Source of the DNA: Candidatus Rhodoferax randersensis | GTDB taxonomy: Bacteria > Pseudomonadota > Gammaproteobacteria > Burkholderiales > Burkholderiaceae_C | NCBI GenBank assembly: GCA_016718155.1 | Contig: JADKEH010000020.1 | Coordinates: 1 to 64,000, forward strand | Direction: 5' to 3' | DNA length: 64,000 bases | Part shown: piece after piece, positions 9,026-17,184 of the stretch | How positions within the stretch are numbered: the stretch's first letter is position 1 | Layout: every line of letters starts with the position of its first letter | Program-made: the position numbers and the translations under genes | Notes under the pieces: generated by a model | Database searches by the model: none | Told to the model about the DNA's origin: nothing | The model's input: only the letters and a program-made list of their open reading frames with translations

Positions 9026-10093
9026 TCACGCTGGCGTCAGCACCACGCGCCTTTTGATCTCGCGGTGGTGCACGGCCGGGAACACGGTGTTGATGCTGTC
9101 CAGCGGGCGTTGTTCGACAAAGGGCGCCAGCGCCACTTTGCCGTCCAGCACCAGGTCCAGCGCGGCCGGGTAGTACTCGGGCGGGCAGCCCCAGTTGCCC
9201 AGGGCGCGGGCGTCAAAGGCCATCAGGTTGGACAGGCGCACTTCGACCTTGTCCATGGTGAAACCCACCACCGACAGCGTGGCGCCATGCACCAGCAGAC
9301 CGTAGGCCGACAACTGGCCGGCCGCCGTGCCAGAGCATTCAAAGATTTGCCACTCGGTACCGCGCAGACCGTTTTGCTTGGCGAAGGCATTGATCGCCGC
9401 CTTCAGGGCCTTGGCATCGTGGGCGCGGGCATTGAGCGTCAGCGCCGCGCCGTGCTGCGCGATGGCGGCCAGCTTGTCGTCGTCCACGTCGATCGCCACC
9501 ACCTGGGCGCCAAAGGCGCGCGCAATCTGCACACAGTAGCCACCTACGCCACCGGCGCCGATCACAATGGCCAGGCTGCCGGGCGTCACACCTGCGCGAC
9601 GCACCGCCTGGTAAGGCGTGGTGAGTGCATCCGCCACGATGGAGACTTGCGGCAAGGTCAGGCCGGCCTTGGCCAGACGCGCCAGATCGACTTCGCACAA
9701 GCCCCGACCCGGCACCACGATGTGCGAGGCAAAGCCGCCCTGGATGTCGTTGCCCGGCATCTTCTGGGCGCGGCAGATGGTGGCCAGGCCGCGCTGGCAC
9801 AGGTCGCATTCGCCGCAGGGCAGCACCGCCGGCACGATCACGGCCTTGCCGATCCAACTCTCGGCGCCAGCACCGGCCGCCACCACATGGCCGCTGATCT
9901 CATGGCCCAGGGTGAGGGGCAAGGCAGAGTTGGTGCGCACGCCGTCGTAGTAGTAACCCAGGTCGGTGTGGCAGACCCCGCAGCCGGCAATGGCCACCAC
10001 CACCTCGCCTGCGGCGGGGCTGGCTTCGAAGCTGATGCGCTCGAAGGGTTCACCGGGCTTGCTCATCTGCCAGCGGTGGGCTTGGATGCTCAT
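9026..10093 (-). CDS. had: 6-hydroxycyclohex-1-ene-1-carbonyl-CoA dehydrogenase
   Basis: Zinc-dependent medium-chain alcohol dehydrogenase that oxidises the hydroxy group of the dch product with NAD. The 355-aa protein has catalytic-zinc residues in GCGVCHTDLGYYYDG (about 37-51) and LGHEISGHVV, the structural-zinc cysteines PCGECDLCQRGLATIC (about 92-107), and a Rossmann motif IGAGGVGGYCVQIA (about 177-190) followed by VVAIDVDDDKL, whose Asp favours NAD over NADP. Closest known family is Thauera Had (about 368 aa). AGGAG lies 9 bp upstream of the ATG. It is the first gene of the minus-strand operon and faces the promoter region shared with korA. Confidence 0.93.
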   Translation of the reverse strand: MSIQAHRWQMSKPGEPFERISFEASPAAGEVVVAIAGCGVCHTDLGYYYDGVRTNSALPLTLGHEISGHVVAAGAGAESWIGKAVIVPAVLPCGECDLCQRGLATICRAQKMPGNDIQGGFASHIVVPGRGLCEVDLARLAKAGLTLPQVSIVADALTTPYQAVRRAGVTPGSLAIVIGAGGVGGYCVQIARAFGAQVVAIDVDDDKLAAIAQHGAALTLNARAHDAKALKAAINAFAKQNGLRGTEWQIFECSGTAAGQLSAYGLLVHGATLSVVGFTMDKVEVRLSNLMAFDARALGNWGCPPEYYPAALDLVLDGKVALAPFVEQRPLDSINTVFPAVHHREIKRRVVLTPA

Positions 10094-10228
10094 GGTTCTG
10101 GTCTCCTGATACTTGCGGGACAGGCCTTTAGCTCTGTCCTCGCCTGTTGGTCTGGTGCTGTCTGCTCTAGCTCAAACTTCCTTGCGCCGTGCCCTGTTTC
10201 GGGCTTGACCGCATGGGGTGCTGGGACT

Positions 10229-10257
10229 ATTATCGTATAACGGTACTGAAATACCAA
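10229..10257 (-). promoter_or_regulatory. Possible sigma70 promoter for had
   Basis: On the minus strand TTGGTA (10257-10252) and GATAAT (10234-10229) are separated by exactly 17 bp, giving a predicted transcript start near 10222 and a leader of about 128 nt. It is an alternative to the FNR-positioned -10 upstream. Confidence 0.35.
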
Positions 10258-10270
10258 GATTGTTTGAAGA

Positions 10271-10311
10271 ATTATTTCAGAATGACTTGCGCAGTTACTG
10301 ATCTGCATCAA
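10271..10311 (-). promoter_or_regulatory. FNR/AcpR-like box with class II-spaced -10 for the had-bcr operon
   Basis: CTGAT-CTGC-ATCAA at 10298-10311 matches the FNR consensus TTGAT-N4-ATCAA in nine of ten defined bases. On the minus strand a -10-like AATAAT lies at 10276-10271, 21 bp from the box edge, placing the box centre near -41 relative to a start at about 10264. That is the class II activator position; in Azoarcus an FNR-type protein (AcpR) activates the bzd promoter this way. Assignment here is inference. Confidence 0.55.
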
Positions 10312-10412
10312 ACTCAATCCGAAACGATGTCCAAACAGTCGGGGGCAAAGCGGTCCGCACCGTGCGCAACGGCGGCCTGCCCTGGCAGGCTTCAAATTAA
10401 TCAGGAGAACCC

Positions 10413-12170
10413 ATGCAGAAACACATAGCAGCCCCCACCAGCGTGTCGATCGCTCTGGCGGGAAGTGGCGGCAGCGGCGTCATGACCGCCGGCACCGTTT
10501 TGCTGGCGGCAGCGGCCAAGGCCGGCGCCTACGGCCTGATGGTGCGCACCAGCGGCCCGCAGATTCGCGGCGGCGAGGCGGCCGCCCTGGTGCGCCTGGG
10601 GCCGCAGGCGATGAGCTCGCTCGACGACGGCTTCGACCTGCTGCTGGCAATCGACTGGCAAAACGTCAACCGCTTCGCCGACGAGATTGTGCTGGGGCCG
10701 CGCAGCGTGCTGATTGGCGACCCCGACGAGGGCGAGGCGCCCGAGGTCTTCAAGGCCACTGGCGCGCGCTATGCACCCTTGAGCATGAAGAAGATGGCCA
10801 AGGCGATTCCGGGCAGTTGGGTCAACATGATTGCGCTGGGCCTGTCCGGCACGCTGGCCGGCTTGCCGCTGCAGGCCTTGCAAGACGCGGTGCGCGAGTC
10901 GTGGAAGAAACCCGACACGCTGGAGGCCAACCTGGCTGCGGTACTTGCGGGCGCACAAGCCGCGGCGGACATCACGGCTGGCCTGCTCGATCGAGGCGGC
11001 GCCATGGCTCATTTGCAGCCGAGTGCCTTGAGCGCCAAGCCGCGCTGGATGATCAGCGGCAACGAGGCGGCCGGCTTTGGCGCCATCCAGGGCGGCGTGC
11101 GTTTTTGCGCCGCCTACCCGATCACACCCGCCACCGAAGTGCTGGAGTGGCTCGCACCCAAGTTGATCGAAGTTGGCGGCACGCTGCTGCAGGCCGAGGA
11201 CGAGCTGGCCTCCATCAACATGATCATCGGCGCCTCTTATGGCGGTGTGCCGTCGATCACCGCCACCGCCGGGCCGGGCCTGTCCTTGATGACCGAAGCC
11301 ATTGGCCTTGCCGTGGCCTCCGAAGTGCCGGTCGTCATCGTGGACGTGATGCGCGGCGGGCCCAGCACCGGCATCCCCGCCAAGAGCGAACAGAGCGATC
11401 TGTCGTTTGCCGTGAGCGGCCTGCACGGCGACGCGCCACGGCTGGTGGTGGCACCGACCTCGATCGGCGACTGCCTGGGCGCCACGCAATGGGCGGTGCA
11501 CCTGGCCGAGGCGCTGCAGGCACCGGCGATCGTGCTGTCGGACCAATTCATGGGCCAGTCGCGCGCCATCATCGACAAGCCAATTGACGCCGGCTACCGC
11601 GCCCAGCGCCTCACCGCCCAGGCCAATGCACCCGACTACAAGCGTTACCGCAACACCCCCTCGGGCGTGTCGCCGATGGCCATCCCCGGCACCGAGGGCG
11701 TGAGCTACACCGCCGACGGGCTGGAGCACTCCGAGGCGGGCATTCCCAGCAGCCAGTCGCGCGACCACGTGCTGCAGCTCGACAAGCGCCAGCGCAAGCT
11801 CGACCTGTTCGACTACGGCCCCTACTGGGCTGACATCGAGGGCGAGGGCGATGCGGTGGTGATCACCTTTGGCTCCACCACCAGCGCGGTGCGCGAGGCC
11901 ATTGCGCGCGCCAAGACGCAGGGTGTGAACCTGCGGCTGGTGGCCATGCGCCTCTTGGCGCCGACGCGGCCCGAGCAGATGGCCGCCGCCGTGGCTGGCG
12001 CCCGGCGCATCCTGGTGATCGAGCAGAACCACGGCGCCCAGTTGTTCCGCTACCTGCGTGCCTGGTACGACTTCCCCGTATCACCGCAAAGCTACCACCG
12101 CCCCGGGCCGCTGCCGCTGCGCCCCGGAGAACTGTTGACCGCCTTGCTTGACTGGAGGAATGCCAAATGA
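10413..12170 (+). CDS. korA: 2-oxoglutarate:ferredoxin oxidoreductase, fused gamma-alpha subunit
   Basis: Converts 2-oxoglutarate, CoA and oxidised ferredoxin to succinyl-CoA, CO2 and reduced ferredoxin. The 585-aa chain begins with a gamma domain (about 8-190: ALAGSGGSGVMTAGTVLL, RTSGPQIRGGEAAA) fused to an alpha domain (about 205-585: ISGNEAAGFGAIQGG, FCAAYPITPATEVLEWL, RGGPSTGIPAKSEQSD). This two-subunit arrangement is that of Thauera KorAB, which regenerates reduced ferredoxin for benzoyl-CoA reductase. AGGAG lies just upstream of the ATG; the stop overlaps korB (ATGA). The divergent position opposite had fits a dedicated role, but a general 2-oxoacid oxidoreductase role cannot be excluded. 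Confidence 0.9.
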   Translation: MQKHIAAPTSVSIALAGSGGSGVMTAGTVLLAAAAKAGAYGLMVRTSGPQIRGGEAAALVRLGPQAMSSLDDGFDLLLAIDWQNVNRFADEIVLGPRSVLIGDPDEGEAPEVFKATGARYAPLSMKKMAKAIPGSWVNMIALGLSGTLAGLPLQALQDAVRESWKKPDTLEANLAAVLAGAQAAADITAGLLDRGGAMAHLQPSALSAKPRWMISGNEAAGFGAIQGGVRFCAAYPITPATEVLEWLAPKLIEVGGTLLQAEDELASINMIIGASYGGVPSITATAGPGLSLMTEAIGLAVASEVPVVIVDVMRGGPSTGIPAKSEQSDLSFAVSGLHGDAPRLVVAPTSIGDCLGATQWAVHLAEALQAPAIVLSDQFMGQSRAIIDKPIDAGYRAQRLTAQANAPDYKRYRNTPSGVSPMAIPGTEGVSYTADGLEHSEAGIPSSQSRDHVLQLDKRQRKLDLFDYGPYWADIEGEGDAVVITFGSTTSAVREAIARAKTQGVNLRLVAMRLLAPTRPEQMAAAVAGARRILVIEQNHGAQLFRYLRAWYDFPVSPQSYHRPGPLPLRPGELLTALLDWRNAK

Positions 12171-13033
12171 ACGAGATCGACAACGATGAAGCCGCCACCG
12201 GCTGTGGCAGCACACCCAGTGCCTTGACTGCGGCGAGCTTCAAATCCGCCTACAAACCCATCTGGTGCCCCGGCTGCGGCGACTACACCGTGCTGAGCTC
12301 GGTCACCAAGGCACTGGCCACCATGGGCGTGGCGCCCAAGGACTGCGCGGTGGTCTCGGGCATTGGCTGCTCCTCGCGCATTCCGGCTTACACCACCTGT
12401 TATGGCTTTCACGGTGTACATGGCCGCTCGCTGGCGGCGGCCACGGGCCTGAAGGTGGCGCGGCCCGACCTGCAGGTGCTGGTGGCCGGTGGCGATGGTG
12501 ACGGCTACTCGATTGGTGGCAACCACTTCTTGCACGCCTGCCGGCGCAATGTGGACATGACTTACCTGGTGATGGACAACCATGTGTACGGCATGACCAA
12601 GGGCCAGCCCTCACCCACGACCGAGCCGGACTGGGACTCCAAGCTGTCGCCCGGCGGCACCGGCGTGCGGGTGTTCCACCCCCTGGTGGTGGCGCTGGCC
12701 TCGGGTGCCAATTTTGTGGCGCGCGCCTTTGCGGGCGATCTCCATGGCACCGCAGCCATCATCGCGCAGGCGATGAAACACCCCGGCTTCTCCTTCGTCG
12801 AGATCCTCAGCCCCTGCGTGACCTTTCGCCCCGAGCAGCGCGAGTGGCGCAAGATGGTGCACCCCGCTGTGGTCGAACCCACCGACGACGCGGCACGCGC
12901 GGCGCGACGCCTCATGACCGACGACGGTTTCAACATCGGCGTGTTGTACGCCGGTGACCGCGCCCCCTACCCCGCCAGCGTGCGCCAGCCGCGCAAGACC
13001 GTGGCCGAACTGGAAAGCGAGTTTGCACTATGA
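12167..13033 (+). CDS. korB: 2-oxoglutarate:ferredoxin oxidoreductase, beta subunit
   Basis: Thiamine-diphosphate-binding partner of KorA. The 288-aa protein has the Cys pair in KPIWCPGCGDYTVLSSV (about 31-43), VSGIGCSSRIP with a further Cys, the ThDP/Mg motif AGGDGDGYSIGGNHFLHA (about 107-124) and LSPCVTFRPEQ (about 220) with the remaining Cys expected for its [4Fe-4S] cluster. It overlaps korA by four bases at its start and the next gene by four bases at its end, so all three are likely translated together. Confidence 0.92.
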   Translation: MNEIDNDEAATGCGSTPSALTAASFKSAYKPIWCPGCGDYTVLSSVTKALATMGVAPKDCAVVSGIGCSSRIPAYTTCYGFHGVHGRSLAAATGLKVARPDLQVLVAGGDGDGYSIGGNHFLHACRRNVDMTYLVMDNHVYGMTKGQPSPTTEPDWDSKLSPGGTGVRVFHPLVVALASGANFVARAFAGDLHGTAAIIAQAMKHPGFSFVEILSPCVTFRPEQREWRKMVHPAVVEPTDDAARAARRLMTDDGFNIGVLYAGDRAPYPASVRQPRKTVAELESEFAL

Positions 13034-13566
13034 ACACCCCCACCCCATCCGGCACACCGAGCGTTCCCACCACGCTGGACGAATTCATGACGCAAGCCCT
13101 GCACATGGAGCTTGATGCGGTCCAACGCTACAACGAATTCGCCGACATGATGGAGACCCACAACAGCCCAGAGGTGGGCGAATGGTTTCGCAAGATGGCC
13201 GTGGTCGAAGGCAAACACGCCACCCAGATCATGGCCGAGATGGGTTGGACCCAGGCACCAGAGCGAACCATCGTCCCCGCCTTTGAAGGTTTTGACGCCG
13301 CCGAAACCCCCGCCATTGACGAAGTCCATTACCTGATGCAACCCTGGCATGTGCTGCAACTGGCCTTGGCCAACGAGCAGCGCGCCGAGCGCTTCTTCGC
13401 CCACCTGGCCAGCGTGGCCACGGTCGAGTCGGTGCGCAAGGCCGCGCTCGAATTGCAGCAAGAAGAGCGCGAACACGTGGAACTGGTAAAAGCCTGGATG
13501 CAAAAGGTGCCCCGGCCCGACAACAACTGGGACCACGATCCCGATCCCCCGCGCTACGACGAGTGA
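13030..13566 (+). CDS. Rubrerythrin-like ferritin-fold diiron protein
   Basis: 178-aa four-helix protein. Helix motifs with candidate iron ligands are MELDAVQRYNEFADMME (about 26-42), VVEGKHATQIMAE (E and H about 58-62), LANEQRAERFFAHLA (about 112-126) and LQQEEREHVELVKAW (EEREH about 145-149). There is no rubredoxin domain at the C-terminus, which ends in a Pro/Asp-rich tail. The four-base overlap with korB ties it to the oxidoreductase. A peroxide- or oxygen-protective role for the oxygen-sensitive iron-sulfur enzymes nearby is inferred from fold and context. Confidence 0.8.
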   Translation: MNTPTPSGTPSVPTTLDEFMTQALHMELDAVQRYNEFADMMETHNSPEVGEWFRKMAVVEGKHATQIMAEMGWTQAPERTIVPAFEGFDAAETPAIDEVHYLMQPWHVLQLALANEQRAERFFAHLASVATVESVRKAALELQQEEREHVELVKAWMQKVPRPDNNWDHDPDPPRYDE

Positions 13567-13580
13567 TGCCGCACCAGCCC

Positions 13581-13824
13581 CGTCATTGCCAGCGTCCTGC
13601 TGCCCGTCATGTCGATTGCTGCGTCGCCGATGCCCGTCATTGCGAGCCTGCCGAATCCTGGCCGATACCGCACATGGACCTTGAACCAGTATCGTCATCG
13701 CGAGGCCGCAGGCCGTGGCGATCCAGGTAGTTTGGGGACATGGATTGCCGCGCTGCGCTCGCAATGACGACCGGTCCATGGAAAGCGCGGCGCGGGCAAT
13801 GACGAATACCGCTCAGCAATGACG
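13581..13824. repeat. Dispersed palindromic repeat, copy 5 (degenerate cluster)
   Basis: Several broken units: CGTCATTGCCAGCG, CCCGTCATTGCGAGCC, CGTCATCGCGAGGCCGC-AGGCCGTGGCGATCC and TGGATTGCCGCGCTGCGCTC-GCAATGACG. It fills the 313-bp space between the rubrerythrin-like gene and the RidA gene, where no gene was found. Confidence 0.8.
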
Positions 13825-13879
13825 CTAACGCGCTAGCCCTTTGATTCCACCCGTTCAACAACACAAACCGGAGACTCTC

Positions 13880-14281
13880 ATGCAAGCACTACTCCCCGAA
13901 GGCTGGGCGCCGCCCATTGGTTATTCCAACGGCATTGCCGTGGACGCCGGGCGCATCATCTTCGTGGCCGGCCAGGTTGGCTGGGACGCGCAGCAGCGCT
14001 TCCAGTCCGAGGACATCGCGCCGCAGTTCGACCAGGCGCTGGCCAACATCCTGGACATCCTGGCGGTAGCCGGCGCCAAGGGCGAACACATCTGCCGCAT
14101 GACCGCCTACTGCTGCGACAAGCCCGCCTACATGGCGGCACGGCGCGAGCTGGGCGCGATCTGGCGCAAGCGCATGGGCAACCACTATCCGGCAATGAGC
14201 ATGATCTTTGTGTCGGACCTGCTGGACAACCCCGGCAAGATCGAGCTGGAGGCGACGGCGGTGTTGCCGCGAACCGCGTAG
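13880..14281 (+). CDS. RidA family (YjgF/YER057c/UK114) protein
   Basis: 133-aa single-domain protein. The fold signature is visible as WAPPIGYSNGIAVDAGRIIFVAGQ (about 8-31), FDQALANILDILAVAGA and YPAMSMIFVSDLLDNPGKIELEATAVLP (about 98-125). RidA members deaminate reactive enamine/imine intermediates; the Arg that does this in classical RidA (R-S-C motif) is replaced near PAMSMIFV, so this is likely another subfamily of unknown substrate. ATG at 13880 has GGAG 7 bp upstream. It lies at the 3' end of the korAB group, separated by repeats, and its link to benzoate metabolism is only positional. Confidence 0.82.
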   Translation: MQALLPEGWAPPIGYSNGIAVDAGRIIFVAGQVGWDAQQRFQSEDIAPQFDQALANILDILAVAGAKGEHICRMTAYCCDKPAYMAARRELGAIWRKRMGNHYPAMSMIFVSDLLDNPGKIELEATAVLPRTA

Positions 14282-14370
14282 GTCATCAGCACCGAGGCTG
14301 CCCCGACTCGAACCGGTGTTGGGGCAAATCAATCCATTGGTCCGCGTCGGCCAGCCCATTGCAGGCCACC

Positions 14371-14402
14371 CAGCAAAAAGCCGACCCTGAGGTCGGCCTC
14401 CC
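14371..14402 (-). terminator. Intrinsic terminator of ompW
   Basis: GCCGACC (14380-14386), loop CTGA, GGTCGGC (14391-14397). On the minus strand the stem is followed by a T run (CTTTTTGC), 25 bp after the ompW stop. A CTCCCTTT tract on the other side could also serve the plus strand (RidA gene). Confidence 0.8.
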
Positions 14403-14426
14403 TTTGCAGCGTCGCTGGCGGTCTGG

Positions 14427-15128
14427 CTAGAAGCTGTAGCCCGCCGACACAATGAACACGGTCGGGCTGAACTTGATGTCGGCCCGGCGTTCGATACCCA
14501 GCGTGTTGGTGATCAGCTTGGTCTTGACCTGCGCCGTGGCCAGTGCCCCGGTGATCGACCAGGCGCCGCCCAACTTGGCAGTGATGCCCGCCTGCAGCGC
14601 CAGGCCCACCGAGTCTTCCAACTTGAGCGTCGTCGGCCCGCCATTGATGGCGTCGCCCACTGCGGTGGAGTCGGCCTTGTCAAACACGGTGTAGTTCACA
14701 CCGACGCCGACAAAGGGGCGAATCTGGCTGGCCTTGTCACCGAACTTGTAGTTGGCAAACAGCGTGGGCGCAACCTGGCGGACCTTGGCGCCGATGGCAC
14801 CATCCTGTGCCGCCACGCTGGGCGGCAAGGCTGCCGGCTTGAGCACCACCACGGCTACATCGTGCGTGGGCGGCAAGCCCCCTGACAGTTCTACCTCCCA
14901 GTTGTCGTTGAATTCGCGCGCGACACTGAAAAACAAGGTGGATTTGCTCTTGACGTCCAGGCTGAGCGCATCGACTGGCGAGAACGGCCCGTTGATGGCG
15001 GTGGCGGTCGAATTCGGCTGGGCATTCAAAATGCCCAGCTTGACGGTCGTGGCCTGGGCGAAGGCACTGCTGCTGGCGCCAAGCACCAGTGCGGCTGCAA
15101 CGGATGCGGAAAGAAGTGAGTGTTTCAT
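14427..15128 (-). CDS. ompW: OmpW family outer-membrane protein
   Basis: 233-aa small beta-barrel. Residues 1-24 are a signal peptide ending SSAFAQA. Family features are LGILNAQPNSTA, a membrane-strand segment TLFFSVAREFNDNWEVELSGG, NYKFGDKASQIRPFVGVGVNYT (about 125-146) and a C-terminal aromatic (ISAGYSF-like VSAGYSF) that is the outer-membrane assembly signal. OmpW proteins form narrow hydrophobic channels for small nonpolar molecules. It may help entry of aromatic compounds beside the benzoate genes, but this is inference from position. Confidence 0.9.
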   Translation of the reverse strand: MKHSLLSASVAAALVLGASSSAFAQATTVKLGILNAQPNSTATAINGPFSPVDALSLDVKSKSTLFFSVAREFNDNWEVELSGGLPPTHDVAVVVLKPAALPPSVAAQDGAIGAKVRQVAPTLFANYKFGDKASQIRPFVGVGVNYTVFDKADSTAVGDAINGGPTTLKLEDSVGLALQAGITAKLGGAWSITGALATAQVKTKLITNTLGIERRADIKFSPTVFIVSAGYSF

Positions 15129-15200
15129 GACGTTAGCTCCATATCAATGTGTTGAGGACAGTGCGTCGCGCAGCGAAGCTCTGTCCGGCAATGTCTCAGC

Positions 15201-16739
15201 TTAGAACTGCGAGAAGAAGCCACGTGCCGCGGCGTTGCAGAAAGGGGGTACCAGACCACCGTGGTAGGCGGCGGTGACGGCTTGTGCAGCGTTGGCGCCT
15301 GCGGCTGCCGCAGTGGCGGCCTTGGCCTGACCAAAACCAACCTTGGCCGCGGCAAACGGATCGCTGGCACCGGTGGGTGCCGAGTCGACGTTCAGCACCG
15401 TCACCAGGCCAGCCGGCAAGCCAGCCCACAGGGCGCCCATCAACTGCGTATTGAGGCTGTAGAACACCGTGGGATCACCACTGCCGGCGCACAGCAAAAC
15501 GGGTGCGGCGGGGGTCCAGCCGCGCAAGTCGTTCTTCTTGGCGGCCTGACGCAAGGTGCTTTGCGGGTTGGTGGCAGGTGCACCGGTGGTGAAGGTCGGT
15601 ACCACGCCGTCCGGGTTGGCCATGGCATCCATCAGGTAGGCCAGGCGTGCGCTGTTCTTGATCAGGTTGCCAGTGCCAAAACCGGCCGCAAACAGGGCGT
15701 CGGTGGGTCCAGTGCCAGTCGGCGGCGTGATGGCGGCAAAGGCTGGTGCCGGGGGCGTGCTGCTGAACAGCGCCAACTGCGGCAGCTTGCCGCTGCTGAA
15801 CAACGTGGCGTAGTCATAGGTGCCCGGCAGCAGCGACTCGATGCCAGTGGCGTAGGCGCTCTCGTAGATGTCCGAGGGCGACGCATAGATGTTGCCGTAG
15901 GCCTTCTGGAAACTGGTGAAGATCAGGGGCGAGAAAACTGTGCCACCGGCATTGACGTTGCCGTAGTAGGTGGCGTCAGACTGCGCCGCCAGGGCATAAG
16001 GGCCAGACAGCGGCGCCGAGGCGGTAACGGGGATGCCGGCCGCCTGCATGGCGCGGTGCGTGGCCATCGCCACGTGACCACCTTGCGAGTAGCCCGAAAT
16101 GAAGAGCTTGGCGCTGGCGGTGGTCGGGCTGAGCAGTGTCGGCAGCGCCTTCTTGGCGGCGCTCAAGACGTCCATCATGTCCTTGGACTGCTGGTCGGCG
16201 TTCAGGTAAGGGTGGTACGGCAATGGTGAACTGTCGTAGCCTGCGTAATTGGGTGCGACCACGATATAGCCCTGGGCAGCGTACAGCGCCGCCAGCAACA
16301 CCGCTTCGCCATAGGCAGGGTTGGTGCTGTCGGAGAAGTCGGCCAGGTTGTAGCGCCGGGTGATGTTGGTGCCATGGGCATAGAGCACGATTGGGCGCGC
16401 GCCGGTGCATTTTGCGTCGCTCCCGGTAGGCACCATCAGGGCGCCAGAGGCGTTGGTGACCTCGCCGACCGCGCCGACCGTGCCGTACTGGATGTACTGC
16501 ACGTCCACGCCGCACACCGGCGTTCCCGCCAGCTGCAGCAAGCTGGGCTGCTTGGCTTGCAGGATGGTGGTGAAGTCGGCCGCCGTCATCGACGTGATGC
16601 GTGGGGGCGGGTTTTGCATCAGCGCGCCGCGCGCCGGGTTGGCGTCCTGGGTGCCCTTCGGACCCCCATCCCCGCCGCCGCAAGCCGCCACCAGAAGCGC
16701 CGCGCCTAGCGCGGCCCATGAAGCCTTGAAATAAGTCAT
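15201..16739 (-). CDS. Secreted alpha/beta-hydrolase lipoprotein (secretory lipase-like)
   Basis: 512-aa protein with a lipoprotein signal peptide (lipobox LVAAC, then GGGDGG), so it should be anchored to a membrane facing the periplasm or exterior. The catalytic domain shows RPIVLYAHGTNITRRY (oxyanion strand, about 117-132), a long insertion, and the nucleophile elbow LFISGYSQGGHVAMATH (Ser in GYSQG, about 225). Asp and His are likely in the C-terminal VLLCAGSGDPTVFY and AAYHGGLVPPF. It resembles the large secreted lipases (LIP family); the substrate is unknown. GGAG lies 7 bp upstream of the ATG. Confidence 0.8.
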   Translation of the reverse strand: MTYFKASWAALGAALLVAACGGGDGGPKGTQDANPARGALMQNPPPRITSMTAADFTTILQAKQPSLLQLAGTPVCGVDVQYIQYGTVGAVGEVTNASGALMVPTGSDAKCTGARPIVLYAHGTNITRRYNLADFSDSTNPAYGEAVLLAALYAAQGYIVVAPNYAGYDSSPLPYHPYLNADQQSKDMMDVLSAAKKALPTLLSPTTASAKLFISGYSQGGHVAMATHRAMQAAGIPVTASAPLSGPYALAAQSDATYYGNVNAGGTVFSPLIFTSFQKAYGNIYASPSDIYESAYATGIESLLPGTYDYATLFSSGKLPQLALFSSTPPAPAFAAITPPTGTGPTDALFAAGFGTGNLIKNSARLAYLMDAMANPDGVVPTFTTGAPATNPQSTLRQAAKKNDLRGWTPAAPVLLCAGSGDPTVFYSLNTQLMGALWAGLPAGLVTVLNVDSAPTGASDPFAAAKVGFGQAKAATAAAAGANAAQAVTAAYHGGLVPPFCNAAARGFFSQF

Positions 16740-16907
16740 CCGAATTCTCCAAAAATGTTGAGGCTGAAAGCAGCGGCAGGAACAAATAGAACGGTCGTGC
16801 TATTTTCAGACCACCATGTTAGTCACAAAGCCCGCAAACCGTCACGGGGTAACTACTGATAACAGCGATCCAGGATTGGGCGGCAGCCCCTAAAACGGGG
16901 CGCGACG

Positions 16908-16923
16908 GCCCCCCGAAGGGGGC
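16908..16923 (-). terminator. Possible terminator hairpin after SemiSWEET
   Basis: GCCCCC-CGAA-GGGGGC on the plus strand, which reads as a UUCG tetraloop hairpin on the minus-strand transcript, 7 bp after the SemiSWEET stop. No T run follows directly; a second CCCC/GGGG hairpin lies just beyond. This hairpin may also be a common GC-rich intergenic element. Confidence 0.4.
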
Positions 16924-16929
16924 AAATCC

Positions 16930-17184
16930 TCAGCGAAAACGCAACTTCATGAACAGAATGGCCGCGGCAAGGGCCAGCGTGATGGTGTTGGCAATCACGA
17001 TCGGCCAGGCGCTCAGCAACCAGCCATAAGCCAGCCAGCAGGCAATGCCGGCCGTGAAGCTGCTGTACATGCCCAACGAAATGCCGCTGACGTCGCGCGT
17101 GGTGAAGGTGTGCCAGGCCTGCGGCAAAAAGCTGGCCGTGGTCAGCAGCGCTGCGGCGTAGCCAATGAAGTCGATCAGTTGCAT
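16930..17184 (-). CDS. SemiSWEET sugar transporter
   Basis: 84-aa membrane protein with three predicted helices (about 4-24, 35-55, 60-80). The PQ motif is present in TTASFLPQAWHTFTTRDVSG, followed by SLGMYSSFTAGIACWLAYG and a conserved Asn in PIVIANTITL. SemiSWEETs dimerise to form a sugar channel in the inner membrane. ATG at 17184 shares one base with the dacB stop (TGATG), so it is translationally coupled; the functional tie to peptidoglycan processing is unclear. Confidence 0.88.
   Translation of the reverse strand: MQLIDFIGYAAALLTTASFLPQAWHTFTTRDVSGISLGMYSSFTAGIACWLAYGWLLSAWPIVIANTITLALAAAILFMKLRFR

Larger units (their letters stand above)
10094..10412. other. Divergent control region between had and korA
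   Basis: 319 bp with no gene. Its middle (10220-10320) is AT-rich against the surrounding GC-rich DNA and contains an FNR-like box, two possible minus-strand promoters, and an inverted pair CTGAAAT (10246-10252) / ATTTCAG (10274-10280). A GGTA-N6-TACC inverted repeat is at 10242-10255. No clear plus-strand promoter for korA was found. Confidence 0.6.

Noticed and set aside
10401..12032. Minus-strand open frame opposite korA
   Set aside because: Shadow of korA; composition and lack of motifs argue against coding.
13581..13824. Possible CRISPR array (repeated 25-35-bp units)
   Set aside because: Units are unequal, inverted and degenerate with no regular spacers, and there are no cas genes; they belong to the dispersed repeat family.
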